NCBI GenBank assembly: GCA_963576475.1
Contig: OY754964.1
Span: 6,066,149 to 6,130,148 of the forward strand
DNA length: 64,000 bases
DNA from: Molanna angustata
Lineage: Eukaryota; Arthropoda; Insecta; Trichoptera; Molannidae
Reading direction: 5' to 3'
The notes beneath the pieces were generated by a model. It was not told the origin of the DNA and ran no database searches. It was given only the letters and a program-made list of their open reading frames with translations. A program made the position numbers and the translations under genes. Of this stretch, positions 31,148-42,689 are shown one piece after another; position 1 is the first letter of the stretch; the number at the start of each line of letters is the position of its first letter.

Positions 31148-31604
31148 ATATTATATGAACATCTATGGGTATTATACTCTTTGGTACACCCCTACGTTGA
31201 ATATGGAAATTATAATTTTCGTCTTATGATACCATAAGTATACTGAAAGTTTACTTCTATATTATCTGTGGATACCATCTTTTGTGTGATTCATCCAGAT
31301 TCATCTGATTAATAAATGATGTACATTAAGAAAAAGTTCTATGGAAATAGAAATAAACACTAGGTAGGTAAGCTGTTGAAATTTATACTTTCAATTTGAC
31401 ATTTGTTTAGCTTTGATCTCGTTTTAATGTGGCACATGGGGTTCGTTTGAACATTTCATTGCTATATTTCTAATAATAACTTTGTCTACCTACCTATTAT
31501 GATTCATTAAATAATGGTTATTTTCGTGTTTTTTTTCACTCTGAAATGTATGAAACTAAATCAAAAAACAACTTGATAGACACTATTTATATTTTCGATC
31601 GACA

Positions 31605-31800
31605 ACATATACATACCATCACGCTATGTCCCTCGCAGGGTACGCAGAGAGAACCGAACGCTACTTATTTCTATCTTGATACACATTCATCGCCTCGTCG
31701 ACATTCATACATCGTCTTATACATGTTCGTCTGTCGTTCACGGTTCTGACATTTTCGTCTTTCAAAATTCCTTTCACATGGACGTGCCATCCCTTCCTTG
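31605..31800 (-). mobile_element. LINE family W, 3' fragment
   Basis: Plus strand ACATACCATCACGCTATGTC, stem CCCT-CGC-AGGG, then the RT C-terminal region in diverged form. Ends beside a Helitron piece at 31801. Confidence 0.65.
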
Positions 31801-31859
31801 ATATCGTCGATGGCGGTAATATGTATAGTTGAAGAATACGTTAAAATCCGTGTATTTTA

Positions 31860-31955
31860 TAATAATAATAATTATAATTTATAAAGCGCCGTTTAGTGAC
31901 ACAAGATCACTCCAAGGGCGCTGTGGCTACACTAAAAAAACTACAAAACCTTAAA
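31860..31955 (+). repeat. Repeat family F fragment
   Basis: GCGCCGTTTAGTGACACAAG and GGGCGCTGTGGCT match 22190-22260. Confidence 0.6.
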
Positions 31956-31984
31956 TCCAAATAATTAAATATAGGTAGGTACTA

Positions 31985-32204
31985 GACTTATTATAATAAT
32001 AATAAACACTTTATTGCACCCTGCGCAAGTGGCGAGTATATCGCCATATGGTAATTTATTCCAACTAACCAGTGTTTTCAGTCCAGAGAATCAATATTAG
32101 TGTAAGAAAATAATTTAAATATTTTATTCCTCTGCTGGGGATCGAACCTAGGACGCCCGCACAGAAACCAAACGGCTTACCAACTGTGCCACGGCGGTCG
32201 GCAG
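31985..32204 (-). mobile_element. SINE family B, full length
   Basis: Head CTGCCGACCGCCGTGGCACA at 32204, B box GGTTCGATCC, tail of TTA repeats at 31990. Confidence 0.82.
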
Positions 32205-32546
32205 ATTATATTGTATGTATGTTAAAATATTAGCGTAAAATATTTTGTTTTCCTATACAAAGCATGTGTATGTCAGGACAGGATATTGTGAAGTTCAGTC
32301 CTTTTTTCCTACTCTGAATAGCTAAACAGCTTGATGGTATGTATGAAGATTAAATATCAAACTATCGAGAGTCCCCGTAGATATTGTGTATAATGCCATA
32401 CAAATTGTATGAAACGATATCGTCACTAAATTCAATACAATACATACATATTAAGTTTGAGGTGTACTTATTTTAAGTTTTTTTTACAGAAAATTAAATT
32501 ATCTACTTAGTTGGGGTGTTTTGGCATTTAACGCTATTTAAAACCG

Positions 32547-32856
32547 AGTGGGTTGTAGCCAATGCTAGACTCCTCACTAACAAATCATTCTATAAAGTAT
32601 TCGAAATTTTGTATGGAAAATATTCAGCATATTCATGAAAGGAGTTTGTTAAATTAATTTTATTTAAATATTTTACTATTAAATATTTTCATAAAATGAT
32701 ATTGAAGAATTATCAAGTTTTCATAATAAAATTTTTAAATAAAAAAAAATTAACAATCTCATTTCATGAAAATGCTGGATATTTTCCATACAAATTTTGA
32801 ATACTTTATGGAATTATTTGTTAGTGAGGAGTTTAGCGTTGGCCACAACACACTAG
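32547..32856. mobile_element. Long-TIR MITE, about 310 bp
   Basis: Left AGTGGGTTGTAGCCAATGC then CTCCTCACTAACAAAT; right reversed AGTGTGTTGTGGCCAACGC then CTCCTCACTAACAAAT. Arms of about 95 bp at over 85% by eye. A half copy lies at 58517-58560. Confidence 0.78.
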
Positions 32857-33210
32857 TTTTTTTTATATTATACCTACCTATATATCGAACACCTTATTTA
32901 TAAATAAATGGTAAGAAGTATGTAATAAGAGAAGACGTTGACAAATAAAGGATTTATTATTCTTAATATAATGTAGGTATGTAGTTACCTATATCTTCAC
33001 AGAAGACAATAAGCATGTCTACTATAAAGTAAACGAGAGTATTTATAATACATACATAGTAAGGCACAAATCGTTGCCGATCACATATCACATATGACCT
33101 AGAAATAAATATAACGTTCTATACATTTATACATAAATAATTACATTAATCTATTACACATCAACAAAACATACAATAAGATGTTATTTTTAACAAAAAC
33201 ATTGAACATA
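32857..33210. other. 3' flank of fz4
   Basis: AT-rich; probable 3' UTR on minus. No repeat seen. Confidence 0.5.
32953..32958 (-). terminator. Candidate poly(A) signal of fz4
   Basis: AATAAA on the minus strand about 250 bp after the stop. It is the nearest exact hexamer found downstream; weak evidence. Confidence 0.4.
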
Positions 33211-34725
33211 TCACACTCGAGAAACGTGCATCGGTCTACCGTTGAATGTTCTCTTGGGCATCGCCAGTATGACCGGGACCACTTCAGCTCTGTAGTTAGC
33301 CATCGGCTTCTTGGGGGCTTTTGTAAACAGAGATCCCCATATCCGACACGTCTTTCCAGACCACACCCACATCCCAGTAGCCACGCCGGCAGCCATCGAC
33401 AAGAACAGTCTCAACAGAGCTATCTCTACGCCAGATCCCATCGAAGGCAGCTGAGAACATCCGGCTTGAAACTGACATTCCAGCGCCGCCAACAGCGAGA
33501 TAGAGTGCCACTTGGGCTTGTTAAACGACTCGTAGAGACTGCATGCTAGAGTGCCGAGTGCCGGTATTATGTACAGCAAACCGAACACAATCAACCTCGA
33601 CATAAGTCGTTCCAGCTTCGAAGTCGACCTTCCGACTGACTTCACTGCCTTCCTTACTTCGACGAGGGCAGCCCCTCCCAAACAGGCCACGAGACTGGCC
33701 GCGAACAACAAACTGGTGTGCGGAATGACCAAAAACGGTACCGCTGCAGAGTCAGCCACTTGACACAGCCCTGTCAGTTCGTCCGCGGATACTTTGCGTA
33801 GCACCAAAGCTGCCATGGCGAACACGGCCGGTATCGTCCAGGCAGCCACGTGAAAGTACGAAGAGATGTTCTCCAGAGCTTCCGTAGACCATTTCTTGGC
33901 GGCGCTCAAATACCAAGAGAGCGCTAAATTAAGAAACCAGACGCTGGATGACATGTTGAAATAATATAACGTCAAGAATAAAAATGTGCACGGAGCGCTC
34001 TCTAATCCATCAATAGCTACATAACTCTCTCCGTCATCGCCGGTTTCTGTGCAGCTCAGTTTCCTAGCGCCGAAGAGACCTCTCACGATGTACGTCAAAG
34101 CGATAAGGTTGTTGCACATCGCCAAAAATATCACGGGCCTTTCGGGATAGCGGAATCTTGTAGAGTCAACGCAAAATGTCAAAAGAGTGAAGAGTGTAGA
34201 TAGAAAACACAACCACGCCCATCCTGTGAACCACGCTTCGGCGAAATGTTTGTCTTCGACTCTATAAAAAGCATCCTTTCCACATTTGGGGGCGCAGGTG
34301 AACGCCAACGTATCTCTAGCTCGAGCGAAGTTAGGAGGACACTGAGTGTTGAACGGGCCTAGTTTCTCCAGAGGGTTTCGAAAGGTCCACTTGGGAACGT
34401 TGTCCGGCCATTTATTGTCGATTCCCGGTGTCCAATTTTCATCTTCCGCGTGCTTGTTTCGGATGTCGGTGTTGTTGGGTATCTGCATGCACAGTTGGTT
34501 TTTATCAGAGTCTGGAAACCGCGAACAGTTGAAGAGATGCGGCCAGTCGATATTGAGGCTCTGCATAACGGGGGAGCAGTCGGCGCGGACCTGCTCACAG
34601 AGAGATCGACAGCATGCGATGGCGCCGCTGACGTGCTCGGAGCAAAGAGGAGCGAACACTGAACACAAGAAGAAACGAAGATGAATCGAGCAACGAGCTT
34701 GTACTAGAGGCATGTACAACTGGAG
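33211..34725 (-). CDS. fz4: Frizzled-4-like Wnt receptor, large 3' exon (5' exon not found)
   Basis: One exon of 504 codons plus TGA. The acceptor TTTCAG at 34726 gives a phase-0 start LQLYMPLVQARCS, inside the cysteine-rich domain. About the first 90 residues hold the rest of the CRD, with its regularly spaced cysteines (FLCSVFAPLC, ACCRSLC, FNCSRFP, QLCMQIPN). Seven membrane helices follow. Landmarks are the stretch DSTRFRYPERPVIFLAMCNN at helix 2, SSVWFLNLALSWYLSAAKKW at helix 3, SSYFHVAAWTIPAV at helix 4, a DELTGLC loop, SKLERLMSRLIVFGLLYIIP at helix 6 and SMAAGVATGMWVWS at helix 7. Directly after comes KTCRIW, the KTxxxW motif that binds Dishevelled. DELTGLC and the short tail fit Frizzled-4 better than fz/fz2. 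The signal peptide and first CRD half must lie upstream, at higher coordinates. GC content is well above the surroundings, as is usual for a coding exon. Confidence 0.95.
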   Translation of the reverse strand, partial: LQLYMPLVQARCSIHLRFFLCSVFAPLCSEHVSGAIACCRSLCEQVRADCSPVMQSLNIDWPHLFNCSRFPDSDKNQLCMQIPNNTDIRNKHAEDENWTPGIDNKWPDNVPKWTFRNPLEKLGPFNTQCPPNFARARDTLAFTCAPKCGKDAFYRVEDKHFAEAWFTGWAWLCFLSTLFTLLTFCVDSTRFRYPERPVIFLAMCNNLIALTYIVRGLFGARKLSCTETGDDGESYVAIDGLESAPCTFLFLTLYYFNMSSSVWFLNLALSWYLSAAKKWSTEALENISSYFHVAAWTIPAVFAMAALVLRKVSADELTGLCQVADSAAVPFLVIPHTSLLFAASLVACLGGAALVEVRKAVKSVGRSTSKLERLMSRLIVFGLLYIIPALGTLACSLYESFNKPKWHSISLLAALECQFQAGCSQLPSMGSGVEIALLRLFLSMAAGVATGMWVWSGKTCRIWGSLFTKAPKKPMANYRAEVVPVILAMPKRTFNGRPMHVSRV

Positions 34726-36419
34726 CTGAAACAACGGAAAACACAATTCATAAGTAAATGATTTCATTATTATTTGCTCAAATCTTTATAGCTTAAAATA
34801 CCTATCAAATAATAGGAAAACATCTTTACTAATTCAACAATTGGTGTACGGTTGATAGATTTAAAATATTAAATTTATCAGATATTTATGATTTTTATGG
34901 CAAGCATAATATGTATATAATTAATCGCATTGTGCATTGCATGTATATCGTTTACAAAAGGCATTTTTGTAATGAATTAAATAATTTATGAAATCGATTA
35001 GGAAATCGCTCAAAGTAAAAATAATATAGTTCCGCGGCGTTTCCATTGAGGTTTTAATAAGCCGTAAAAACCAGTTTCCAGAGAATATCAGGTAGGTATT
35101 TGGAGCGATATAACCACTGGAAGGAAAGGTTCGAGATAAGAGGAATCCAAATGTAATGGGGTAATTTTATTTAATGAAACAACTTTAATGTCAAAGATAG
35201 CCGTTACAAATAAAAAGTTTGATATTATTACCACATTGGCGTTTACCTTTACACTTACGCATACCTATGTACCTAAGTATCTACATACATAAAATGTTCA
35301 AAAGTTTTAGCAGATATTTTAATTAATTTATTCGCACTGGTATAACAATCATTCGTGGATCCCAGTCTCAATCGTCATAATTATACATAGTATTAAATCT
35401 GTATGTTCTTTTGAAACTCTTTTTGACCTCTTTACTGGTTTGAGGTTTGCCATATAAAAGAGTAGTATCAGCCATAGAAGTCTCTTATTTTATAAAATTA
35501 AATCAATCCCTGACGTTTCATGCACTTATGATACCTTCACGGCCCTAAGCCAATTTGGACAGTTACCTACGCTTTGAACTACGCCATAAATTGCTTAATT
35601 ATTGCAAAATAATACTATTATTAATATTGCAAATAAATAAATCCGTCTTAAATGGAAAGATATCCTATAGTTTTGTGTCTTCTCTTTATCGAATTGTTGC
35701 TGATCATGTCATTGACATTCTCATATACAATTGAAATGATTAAAATGGAAGATATTATCTCGTAAAACAACAGAATATTTTTAAATAATTTTACCGCATT
35801 TTTTTCTGGAGTACGATGCGAAGTTCGTAGCTTTTCTGATTGTTAAATGTCTGGTCGGTTTTTGCGGCAAAGGATTTTTACTTTTTATTATGCCTACGCG
35901 AAATAATAATACAAGAAGATTCCGAGTCATAAAGAATTCCGAGATTTGGGTCTCTGCCTTGACAGTCCGGAGATGGATGGACGCATCACGGAGCAGAACG
36001 CTAGGGACATTTCAAAGAAATAAAAAGAAGACACGAATCAGAGGCGAATTCCATAAAACTATAATATCAAAACACAGTACAATCCTCAAACAAATCTCAG
36101 CAAAACATTTATTTATTTATTATAAATCCTTTTTTTTTACAAATATAATAATATATTATGTATGAACATTATAACTTAAAATATACAGTACTATAATTAG
36201 GTAACTTAAAATTAAAGTTTATGTTTTTTATTCGAATCACTTACTCAATATAGTGTTTATATTTTGTAGTTGATTTCTGGATAAGACACTCCACTAGCCC
36301 AATGCCTGTGTCGGAGTGCCATTACATATATTTTTATTTAGTATAGTGTTAATCTATTGGTACCTACTGTAAGGTAGTCTAATAGTACAATGTATTTATT
36401 TGTTCATTTCACTATATGC
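34726..36419. other. Upstream intron of fz4, no feature seen
   Basis: AT-rich. 35890-36165 has an open frame without recognisable homology. No CRD exon detected. Confidence 0.45.
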
Positions 36420-37584
36420 AATAGTCTTTCGCTCTCTTCTCTGCCTTTGTTAAATAACCATTTGAATATTATTTTTTTTGCATTAGTTGATGAGTTAGTT
36501 GAAATTTCTGGTATGTCTTGTTTTAACATATTATGTAGTTAAGGTGCTAGGTTTGTATAGTTTTTTTGTCCTAGTGTGGTTTTCATTCTAGGTACTGCTT
36601 CAAGATTTCCTACAGTTTGTCTAGTTTTATGTGTAGTATGGTTTTGGGGAACGTGGCTGTTAGTTTTTGTATAGTTATGTGTAATACTTTTTATGTAAAG
36701 CTGTCGGATGTCAAGGACCTCAAATTCTGTATATAGCAATTCAGAAGGGTATAAATATGTTTTTTTTTGTTAATTACTCTTAAAATAGCTTTTTGTGCAA
36801 CATGATTAATGGGTATAATGTTGTTTTATATGTCCCCCCAGCTAGTAATTGCATAGCGCAAGAGAGATTGAACAAGGGCAAAATAGATTGTTTTTAATTG
36901 TGCTTTATTTAAAATGTTTCTAATCGTCTTGAATAGATATATTAGTTTGCGTATTTTTCCTGTTAGTTGGTTTATGTGTGCTTTCTAAGATAAGTGTCTG
37001 TCAATGATAATACCTAAATATTTAATGTTTTCAGCGTTTGTTAGAGGGTTGCAAGTGCATTGTGAGCGATTACAGTAATTGTTATGAATAATTAATTTGT
37101 TAGTTGTATGAGGTTGGCCTCTTGTATGCTAAATGTGACATAGTTAGTTTTTTTTGTGTTTAAGGTAAGCAAATTTTGATCTAGCCATTTTTTTTAAAAG
37201 ATTACATCCTTGTTCTGCCTTGAGGAAGACACTCTCCCATGTCAGTGAATGAAATAAGATAATTGTGTCATCAGCAAACGTTACAATCTTTCCTTCTGTT
37301 TCAAGTTGACACATATAATTTATGTATAGAAGGAAAAGGATGGGTCCTAAGGTACTTCCCTGCGGCACACTAAAATTGAGGATTCTTTTGTCACTTTGAG
37401 TACCTACATATTACTATGTTTCAAGTATTGCGTTCTGCCAGAAAGGTATGATGTAAACCATTTTAAAAGGAAGATCCTTTTATTCCATTATTATAGAGCT
37501 TCTTTAATAATTTATCATGAGATACCGTATCGAACGCTTTTGATGGATTTAAGGCAACTGCTTATTCTATAGATACTACCACGG

Positions 37585-37925
37585 GAATTGCTCAGAAGAA
37601 CTTGCATCTTTGGTCCCTCCTCCACCCACTCGCAACAGAGTCACTCGCTTCACTCAATCGCAGCACCCATTCACAGTGGACCTTCAACATATACGAACAA
37701 GTCGCTTCTCGAACTCCTTTATTAATACAGCAGCCCGACTGTGGAACGATCTTCCGAATTCTGTGTTTCCATCTTCGTACAACCCGGGTCTTTTTAAAAT
37801 CCGAAATAATAAACTCTTTTCTAGATTGCAAACCCCTCCCAACGCTCCGTAGTGCGCTTCTTCGGAAGAGTAAAATGGACCCAAATCCTAATAGCTGGCG
37901 TCCCCTACGTAGACAAAAAAAAAAA
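37585..37925 (+). mobile_element. LINE ORF2 C-terminal fragment inserted in the RT relic
   Basis: Plus frame TRNRVTRFTQSQHPFTVDLQ, then SRFSNSFINTAARLWNDLPN, SVFPSSYNPGLFKIRNNKLF. This is the common non-LTR C terminus (ARLWNSLP...). Ends in an A-run at 37915-37928. Confidence 0.72.
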
Positions 37926-37971
37926 AAACTGCTATGCATTTTTGTTTGTATCCAATTTATCTGATATATAG

Positions 37972-38142
37972 CCCCCAAGTCAAATTGAAAACGCTGTTCG
38001 TTATCGCCAAGCGCTAATTTTTTTTTGTATGGGATTTGACGTTTGTTATTGTAGAAAAAATTTCTACAACAAACGTCAAATCACATACAAAAAAAAATAG
38101 CGCTTGGCGATAACGAACAGCGTTTTCAATTTGACTCAGGGC
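37972..38142. mobile_element. Near-perfect hairpin MITE
   Basis: Arms of about 80 bp, starting CAAATTGAAAACGCTGTTCG and its complement, with a centre at TAGAAAAAATTTCTA (about 38053-38066). Only a handful of mismatches and small indels. Confidence 0.85.
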
Positions 38143-38228
38143 CATAGTTTACCACTTCTAGTATAGCTTCCTGTGTTCCTCTGTTTTTCCTGAACCCGTA
38201 TTGATTATTTGCTAGAATTTTGTTTGAT

Positions 38229-38476
38229 TCATTTTCATTCATACCATCACAGCATATCCCACAATATCCCACATCAGGCAACAATAACATCTGACATAGT
38301 TCAGCAATGAGGTTCACCACCCATTCTGAATGTAGTGCCTTTTTAGGTGAGACGAGACTGGTGTGTGGGCATACACAGATGTGTTGTGCTCCCTTTTATA
38401 AGGCAATGCACACCCCTACACCTTTCGCTGGTTACCCCACATTGTGGGATATGCCGTGATGGTATGAATGAATGAA
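38229..38476 (+). mobile_element. Family D repeat with inverted 5' end
   Basis: 3' end CCCAC-ATT-GTGGG, ATATGCCGTGATGGTATG(AATG)n at 38440-38476. At its other end is CATACCATCACAGCATATCC, an inverted copy of that tail. Confidence 0.7.
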
Positions 38477-38644
38477 TTGTTTGATTCTAGGTAATTATTT
38501 AATTGTCTGCATATACATTTTTCAAATATTTTGGATATGACATTCAGTATCGAAATAGGTCTATAATTGTTGGGATCATTGGGATCAAAACATCCATTTA
38601 ATATATATCTAAGCAAAACATGCAACGTTTTATTTTAATCAAAT

Positions 38645-39950
38645 ACAACTTCATACATTGGTTAGAAAAATATATTAAAAACTACACCAAACACATAATG
38701 TAAACATTTTTTTAAATCCATTCCCCAGTTTCTTCTCTTATACCTTTCCTATTATCTTTGTGTTCCTTTATTGTTATCGATTAAACATCAGTAAATTATG
38801 TGTACCTACCTACATTTTAAAATTAATTCATTAAATATTTTCGAAGCCATGTATGAAAAACCATATCTTTCTCTATTCGTTCTCGGTATTTATTCGTTCG
38901 CGACTTTATTTCTTGATCTGATATAACAATTATTCAATTTAAGATTCAAGTTTTGATAAAATTATTTTTGATTTTAAACGTCATTTTTGCTTTTTCAAAG
39001 TATATTACTTCCTCTAAACTTAACATTTTAGTTATTTAACACAAATTTCTATATTTCTGGTGTATTACATTAAATTTCTAAACAAAATATGAGAACAATA
39101 AAGAAACACGAACTGCAAGTGTTGTGGTAATTTTTGCACTGATTGGGATTATTATAGTTGGGACTTGCGTCACGGGCCCTTACTAACGTGGGCCCATGAA
39201 GAAGGTTGTGAAACAAGTAAAGAAGTGACTGGAATTAAGAATTTACCTACGACAAAGAATTGTGAGGTTTTTTAGTTCATTTTGAAAGTCTGCGGTTGAT
39301 AAATAACAACAACCTAATGAATTATCGGGAATGATTTTATATGGAAAAGTTATTCAATTAGGTATTCAGACATGTTAACTACATCATTCCTCATAAAAAT
39401 ATATAGTTTATTATTTTCAATGGGCAATTTTCAACGATTCGGCTCTGTTTTCTTGAACCAGTTCGCAGAATATTTAAAAAAAATGGTTGAATTTTTTAAA
39501 AACTAAACCTAAAGTCTAACAAATAATAGTACCAACAAATTTTCATATAAAATTTTAAATCATAAAAAATTGACCACAGTGGTGTAAAATTCTAACGTTC
39601 GGTATCATTGGAGTTCTTGAAAAAGGTATAAACGAAATTAAATAGATTACATATTATGTATCTGCAATATTTTTAGGCTAAATAAATAATATCAAGAATA
39701 AATAAATAAATATACATATTTTAGTAAAATAAATCGAAAACCTATAAATTATTATTATTTCTTATATTATGAAAAATGTATATTGCAATAAACATAGATA
39801 ACAATATTTAAACTTATACAAAGACATGTGTGATTCTATCTCTGTAATAATTATACCCTAATTTAGATTCAACGAATGATATAATTCGGTTTGAAAGGGC
39901 GATAAAGTCTTTTAATAACGTTACCGTCGACTTTCAAATTAACATTTGAC
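38645..39950. other. AT-rich stretch, no feature seen
   Basis: No repeat or coding signal found. Confidence 0.45.
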
Positions 39951-39959
39951 TCTTCAGCG

Positions 39960-40560
39960 AAAAACTAATTATCATTCTGAAGGTTGGCAAATCTTCACAA
40001 AAAGATGTCTGCAGTCATGGATCACAATTTGAAAAATCCATCAGAGACAATCGCGCAGGAATCCAACGTTGAAATTCCCGCTCAAAATGACAATAATAGT
40101 GTTTACCTTCGAGACGCATAAAAAGATGGCTATGGACTATGACTGGCCGACGAAAATCGTTGCATTTGAATTTGTCGGCCGTGGAACATCGAATTCCCGC
40201 CGAATTCGAGATCGCGCGAATATTATGCCGGGCATGTTCCGTAATGATGGGATCCGTATAATTATGAAAGAGCAAAAAAATGCACAATGATGCGAGGCGA
40301 CATTATTTTCTTCTTGAACGAGCCGCTCGCCTTAGTTTACTGCTTTGCAGTGGCGTGCGGCCGCTATATTGACGGGAGGGACAAAAAATATTTATGAGGT
40401 TCGACCGAAACGCGGCACCGCCGAAATTGCCAGGATGAGAAAATTACGTTTATTTTGCTATGTGAAACGAATGTAACAAAAAATGCAATGCGTAATTTTA
40501 TAAAGATCGCAGTAAACAAATACGAAATTAAACAAAATCCTCGCAATTATATTTGAACTG
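39960..40560. promoter_or_regulatory. Complex non-repetitive block, candidate enhancer
   Basis: CpG-richer than its surroundings. Holds AATTCCCGCC elements, TTTATGAGG, AATTACG and TTTTATAAAG (homeodomain/Caudal-like cores) and no sustained meaningful frame. The position in the presumed fz4 intron suggests a regulatory element. Inference only. Confidence 0.35.
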
Positions 40561-40623
40561 CGGTGATAAAACGCAATTATGCTATTTGCCGTTAAAAATG
40601 ATGAGTTTTTATTTATTTAATAT

Positions 40624-40833
40624 TGCTTCTCTGGCAACTAACAGGAATTATGTCAAATATTAATTTAACATTCACCCAATAACAAGTTGCCACATTCTGG
40701 AAACTTACGATATCAATCGTCTCACAGATCCAGACTGAAAACACAATTTATAATTGTGTCTCCACTGGGAATCGAACCCGGGACCTTTGGATCAGCAATC
40801 AGATACCCAACCAACTGAGCCACTAAGGCCGAC
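40624..40833 (-). mobile_element. SINE family A, full length
   Basis: Head GTCGGCCTTAGTGGCTCAGT at 40833, B box GGTTCGATTCC, 3' end at CTTCTCTGGCAAC. AATATT lies at both flanks. Confidence 0.82.
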
Positions 40834-41094
40834 AAATATTAGCTGGTTGTGTCCCGATTTTTTGTTTAATATCAAGTGTTTCGTCGAAATTTACTAAAAA
40901 AAAAAAAAAATTTGGATATTGACCGATTTCGTTTGAGATCGCTGGGACAATGTGAGCATATACAAAATGGAAAATGTATAATCATACATGAAAACGGTGT
41001 TTTTTACAAATAACTATAATGATTATCATTTTTTTTGCACTAAAATTGATGTTTCTATATTAAGTAAGATTATTTTTTAAACGAGATTAAACTG

Positions 41095-41963
41095 TTATAC
41101 TTAGAATTTTGAATTTTTGTTTCAGTCAGGGGTTATCAAATTTGGAATTTTTACTATATTTTTCCATATATCTCAAGAACCATAAAAGCGTGAAAGCTGA
41201 AAGTTGGTATAAATATAGAGAAATACAAAATCTCAAATTTATTTTTTCAAAAAAGTTTCAAAAGAGTTTCTCACAATTTGAGATTTTTTTTGTGATAACT
41301 TTATGTGTTGAACTTCCTATATTTCCAAAATTTCACAAAATATCGAAAAAAGCCGAAACACCCCAACTAGATTATTTAATTTTCTGTAAAAAAATATGAA
41401 CATTGTAGAAGTATACCTCGCCCAGCGAAAGATTGCGGCTGACATAACCTGTGCATCAACCAATTTTAGTGCAGAAAAATACTCTAATTTGTATTAACCA
41501 ATAAAATTCGTTGGCTTTCGACGTTGTGCAGCGAATTACATGTCACTTTTTCCCTGACCTTTGCATCTATAAATTTTTAACAACGCTTTATAAAGCTGTC
41601 ACCCGCAATCTCTTGTTTGTCGAGCCCTACATCTCAAAATTTTCTTAACAATTTTTATAAAAAATTAATTTAGTGACGACATTGTTTCATACAATTTTTA
41701 AGGCAGTATACACTACACAATATCTACGGGGACTCAATAGTTTGATACTTAATCTCCAACATACATACATACCATCATGCTGTTTCATATTATTCTGGGT
41801 AGGAAAAAGGACTGACCTCCATACCTTCATGTTTTATATAGAAATCAAAATATCGTACAATATTTATTAATTTGTGTTTAAGTGTTTATAGTTTGGTACG
41901 TATTCTTCAATTATACATACTATCGCCATCGACAGTGGGATCTCATGTGTTACATGCAACTAG
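41095..41963 (+). mobile_element. Helitron-like element, 5'-truncated, carrying a nested MITE
   Basis: Has CAGTCAGGGGTTATCAAA, CGAAACACCCCAACTAG, ATTTAGTGACGACATT and the 3' end TCTCATGTGTTACATGCAAC-TAG|T. The first part of the family sequence is lost. Confidence 0.75.
41418..41628. mobile_element. MITE nested in the Helitron
   Basis: Interrupts GTAxxACCTC / CTACATCTC of the host element. Inverted ends contain AGATTGCGGCTGACA and, reversed, AGATTGCGGGTGACA. Confidence 0.6.
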
Positions 41964-41982
41964 TTTAGTAATTATGTTTTTG

Positions 41983-42066
41983 TTCCGTAAGGCAATTCAC
42001 ACCCGCACACCTTTCGCTGGTTACCCCACATTGTGGGATATGCCGTGATGGTATGAATGAATGAAT
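41983..42066 (+). mobile_element. Family D 3' fragment
   Basis: CACACCTTTCGCTGGTTA, hairpin CCCAC-ATT-GTGGG, ATATGCCGTGATGG and (AATG)n tail. Confidence 0.7.
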
Positions 42067-42069
42067 GAA

Positions 42070-42689
42070 TTCCGTATATTAAGTTTATGTTTGTTTTTCG
42101 TTTTGAGAGAAGTCACAGAAATTTACACTCACTAAAACATAAAGCATCCAGTAATATGTTGGATTCAAGTAATACCCACACATAAAGCTCTTCATTTTCT
42201 GTTTGAATTTTCGTTTATTGTAATCGTTTTGAGAATTCAAAAATATTTATCAATGATTAAATTTAAATATGGACAACAATTATTGACGTTAGTTTAGGTT
42301 TACACAAAAAATATACCTACTATCGATCATAACAATCGAATAATCGATGATTGAAATACTTAAGTAAATAAAACACTTGTAGGGTAAAAATACTTGGTTA
42401 AGATTTGAAGTGTTTGTTTATATCGGAGATGTAAGCATTACTCACAGTATATTTATTATATTATGTTGATAGGTATTCCAACTCAACTAGCGCATAAACA
42501 AACAGTAAGAATATAACTGAGCGGTTCGTTTGATGTGAAGTTAGTCATCAATTGCTGATGTCATATGACGATTTAAGGTTTTTATATTACATATATATTT
42601 TAAAATATAATATATTATAATGCTTTTTTAGCTTTAAATAATTTCAATACGTAGGTTTTTTTACATCACGCTGTAGGTATTCAATAAGA
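42070..42689. other. AT-rich stretch, no feature seen
   Basis: No recognisable content. Confidence 0.4.

Larger units (their letters stand above)
31801..32535 (-). mobile_element. Helitron-like copy split by repeat F and SINE B
   Basis: 31801-31850 carries ATCGTCGATGGCGGTAATAT and AGTTGAAGAATACG; 32207-32535 continues with GTCAGGACAGGATA, GATGGTATGTATG and CTAGTTGGGGTGT-like sequence (here TTAGTTGGGGTGTTTTGGC). In between are repeat F and a SINE-B. Confidence 0.65.
36420..38640 (-). mobile_element. Jockey/CR1-like LINE, reverse transcriptase relic, broken by insertions
   Basis: Minus strand in order: DPNNYRPISILNVISKIFEK (38570-38500), ANNQYGFRKNRGTQEAILEVV (near 38200), NPSKAFDTVSHDKLLKKL (near 37530, RT motif A), [16 protein letters not shown] (37368, motif B), VTFADDT (motif C), then YLGI-type and HLSWKAHI sequence to about 36900. 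The frame is interrupted by a family D insert (38229-38476), a hairpin MITE (37972-38142) and a plus-strand LINE piece (37585-37925), plus stops. Inactive. Confidence 0.82.

Noticed and set aside
33211..34684. Plus-strand and other-frame open frames over the Frizzled exon
   Set aside because: Shadows of the fz4 coding exon; none shows conserved motifs.
40015..40290. Overlapping open frames of 73-90 codons
   Set aside because: Both strands open, no homology; more likely a CpG-containing non-coding block.
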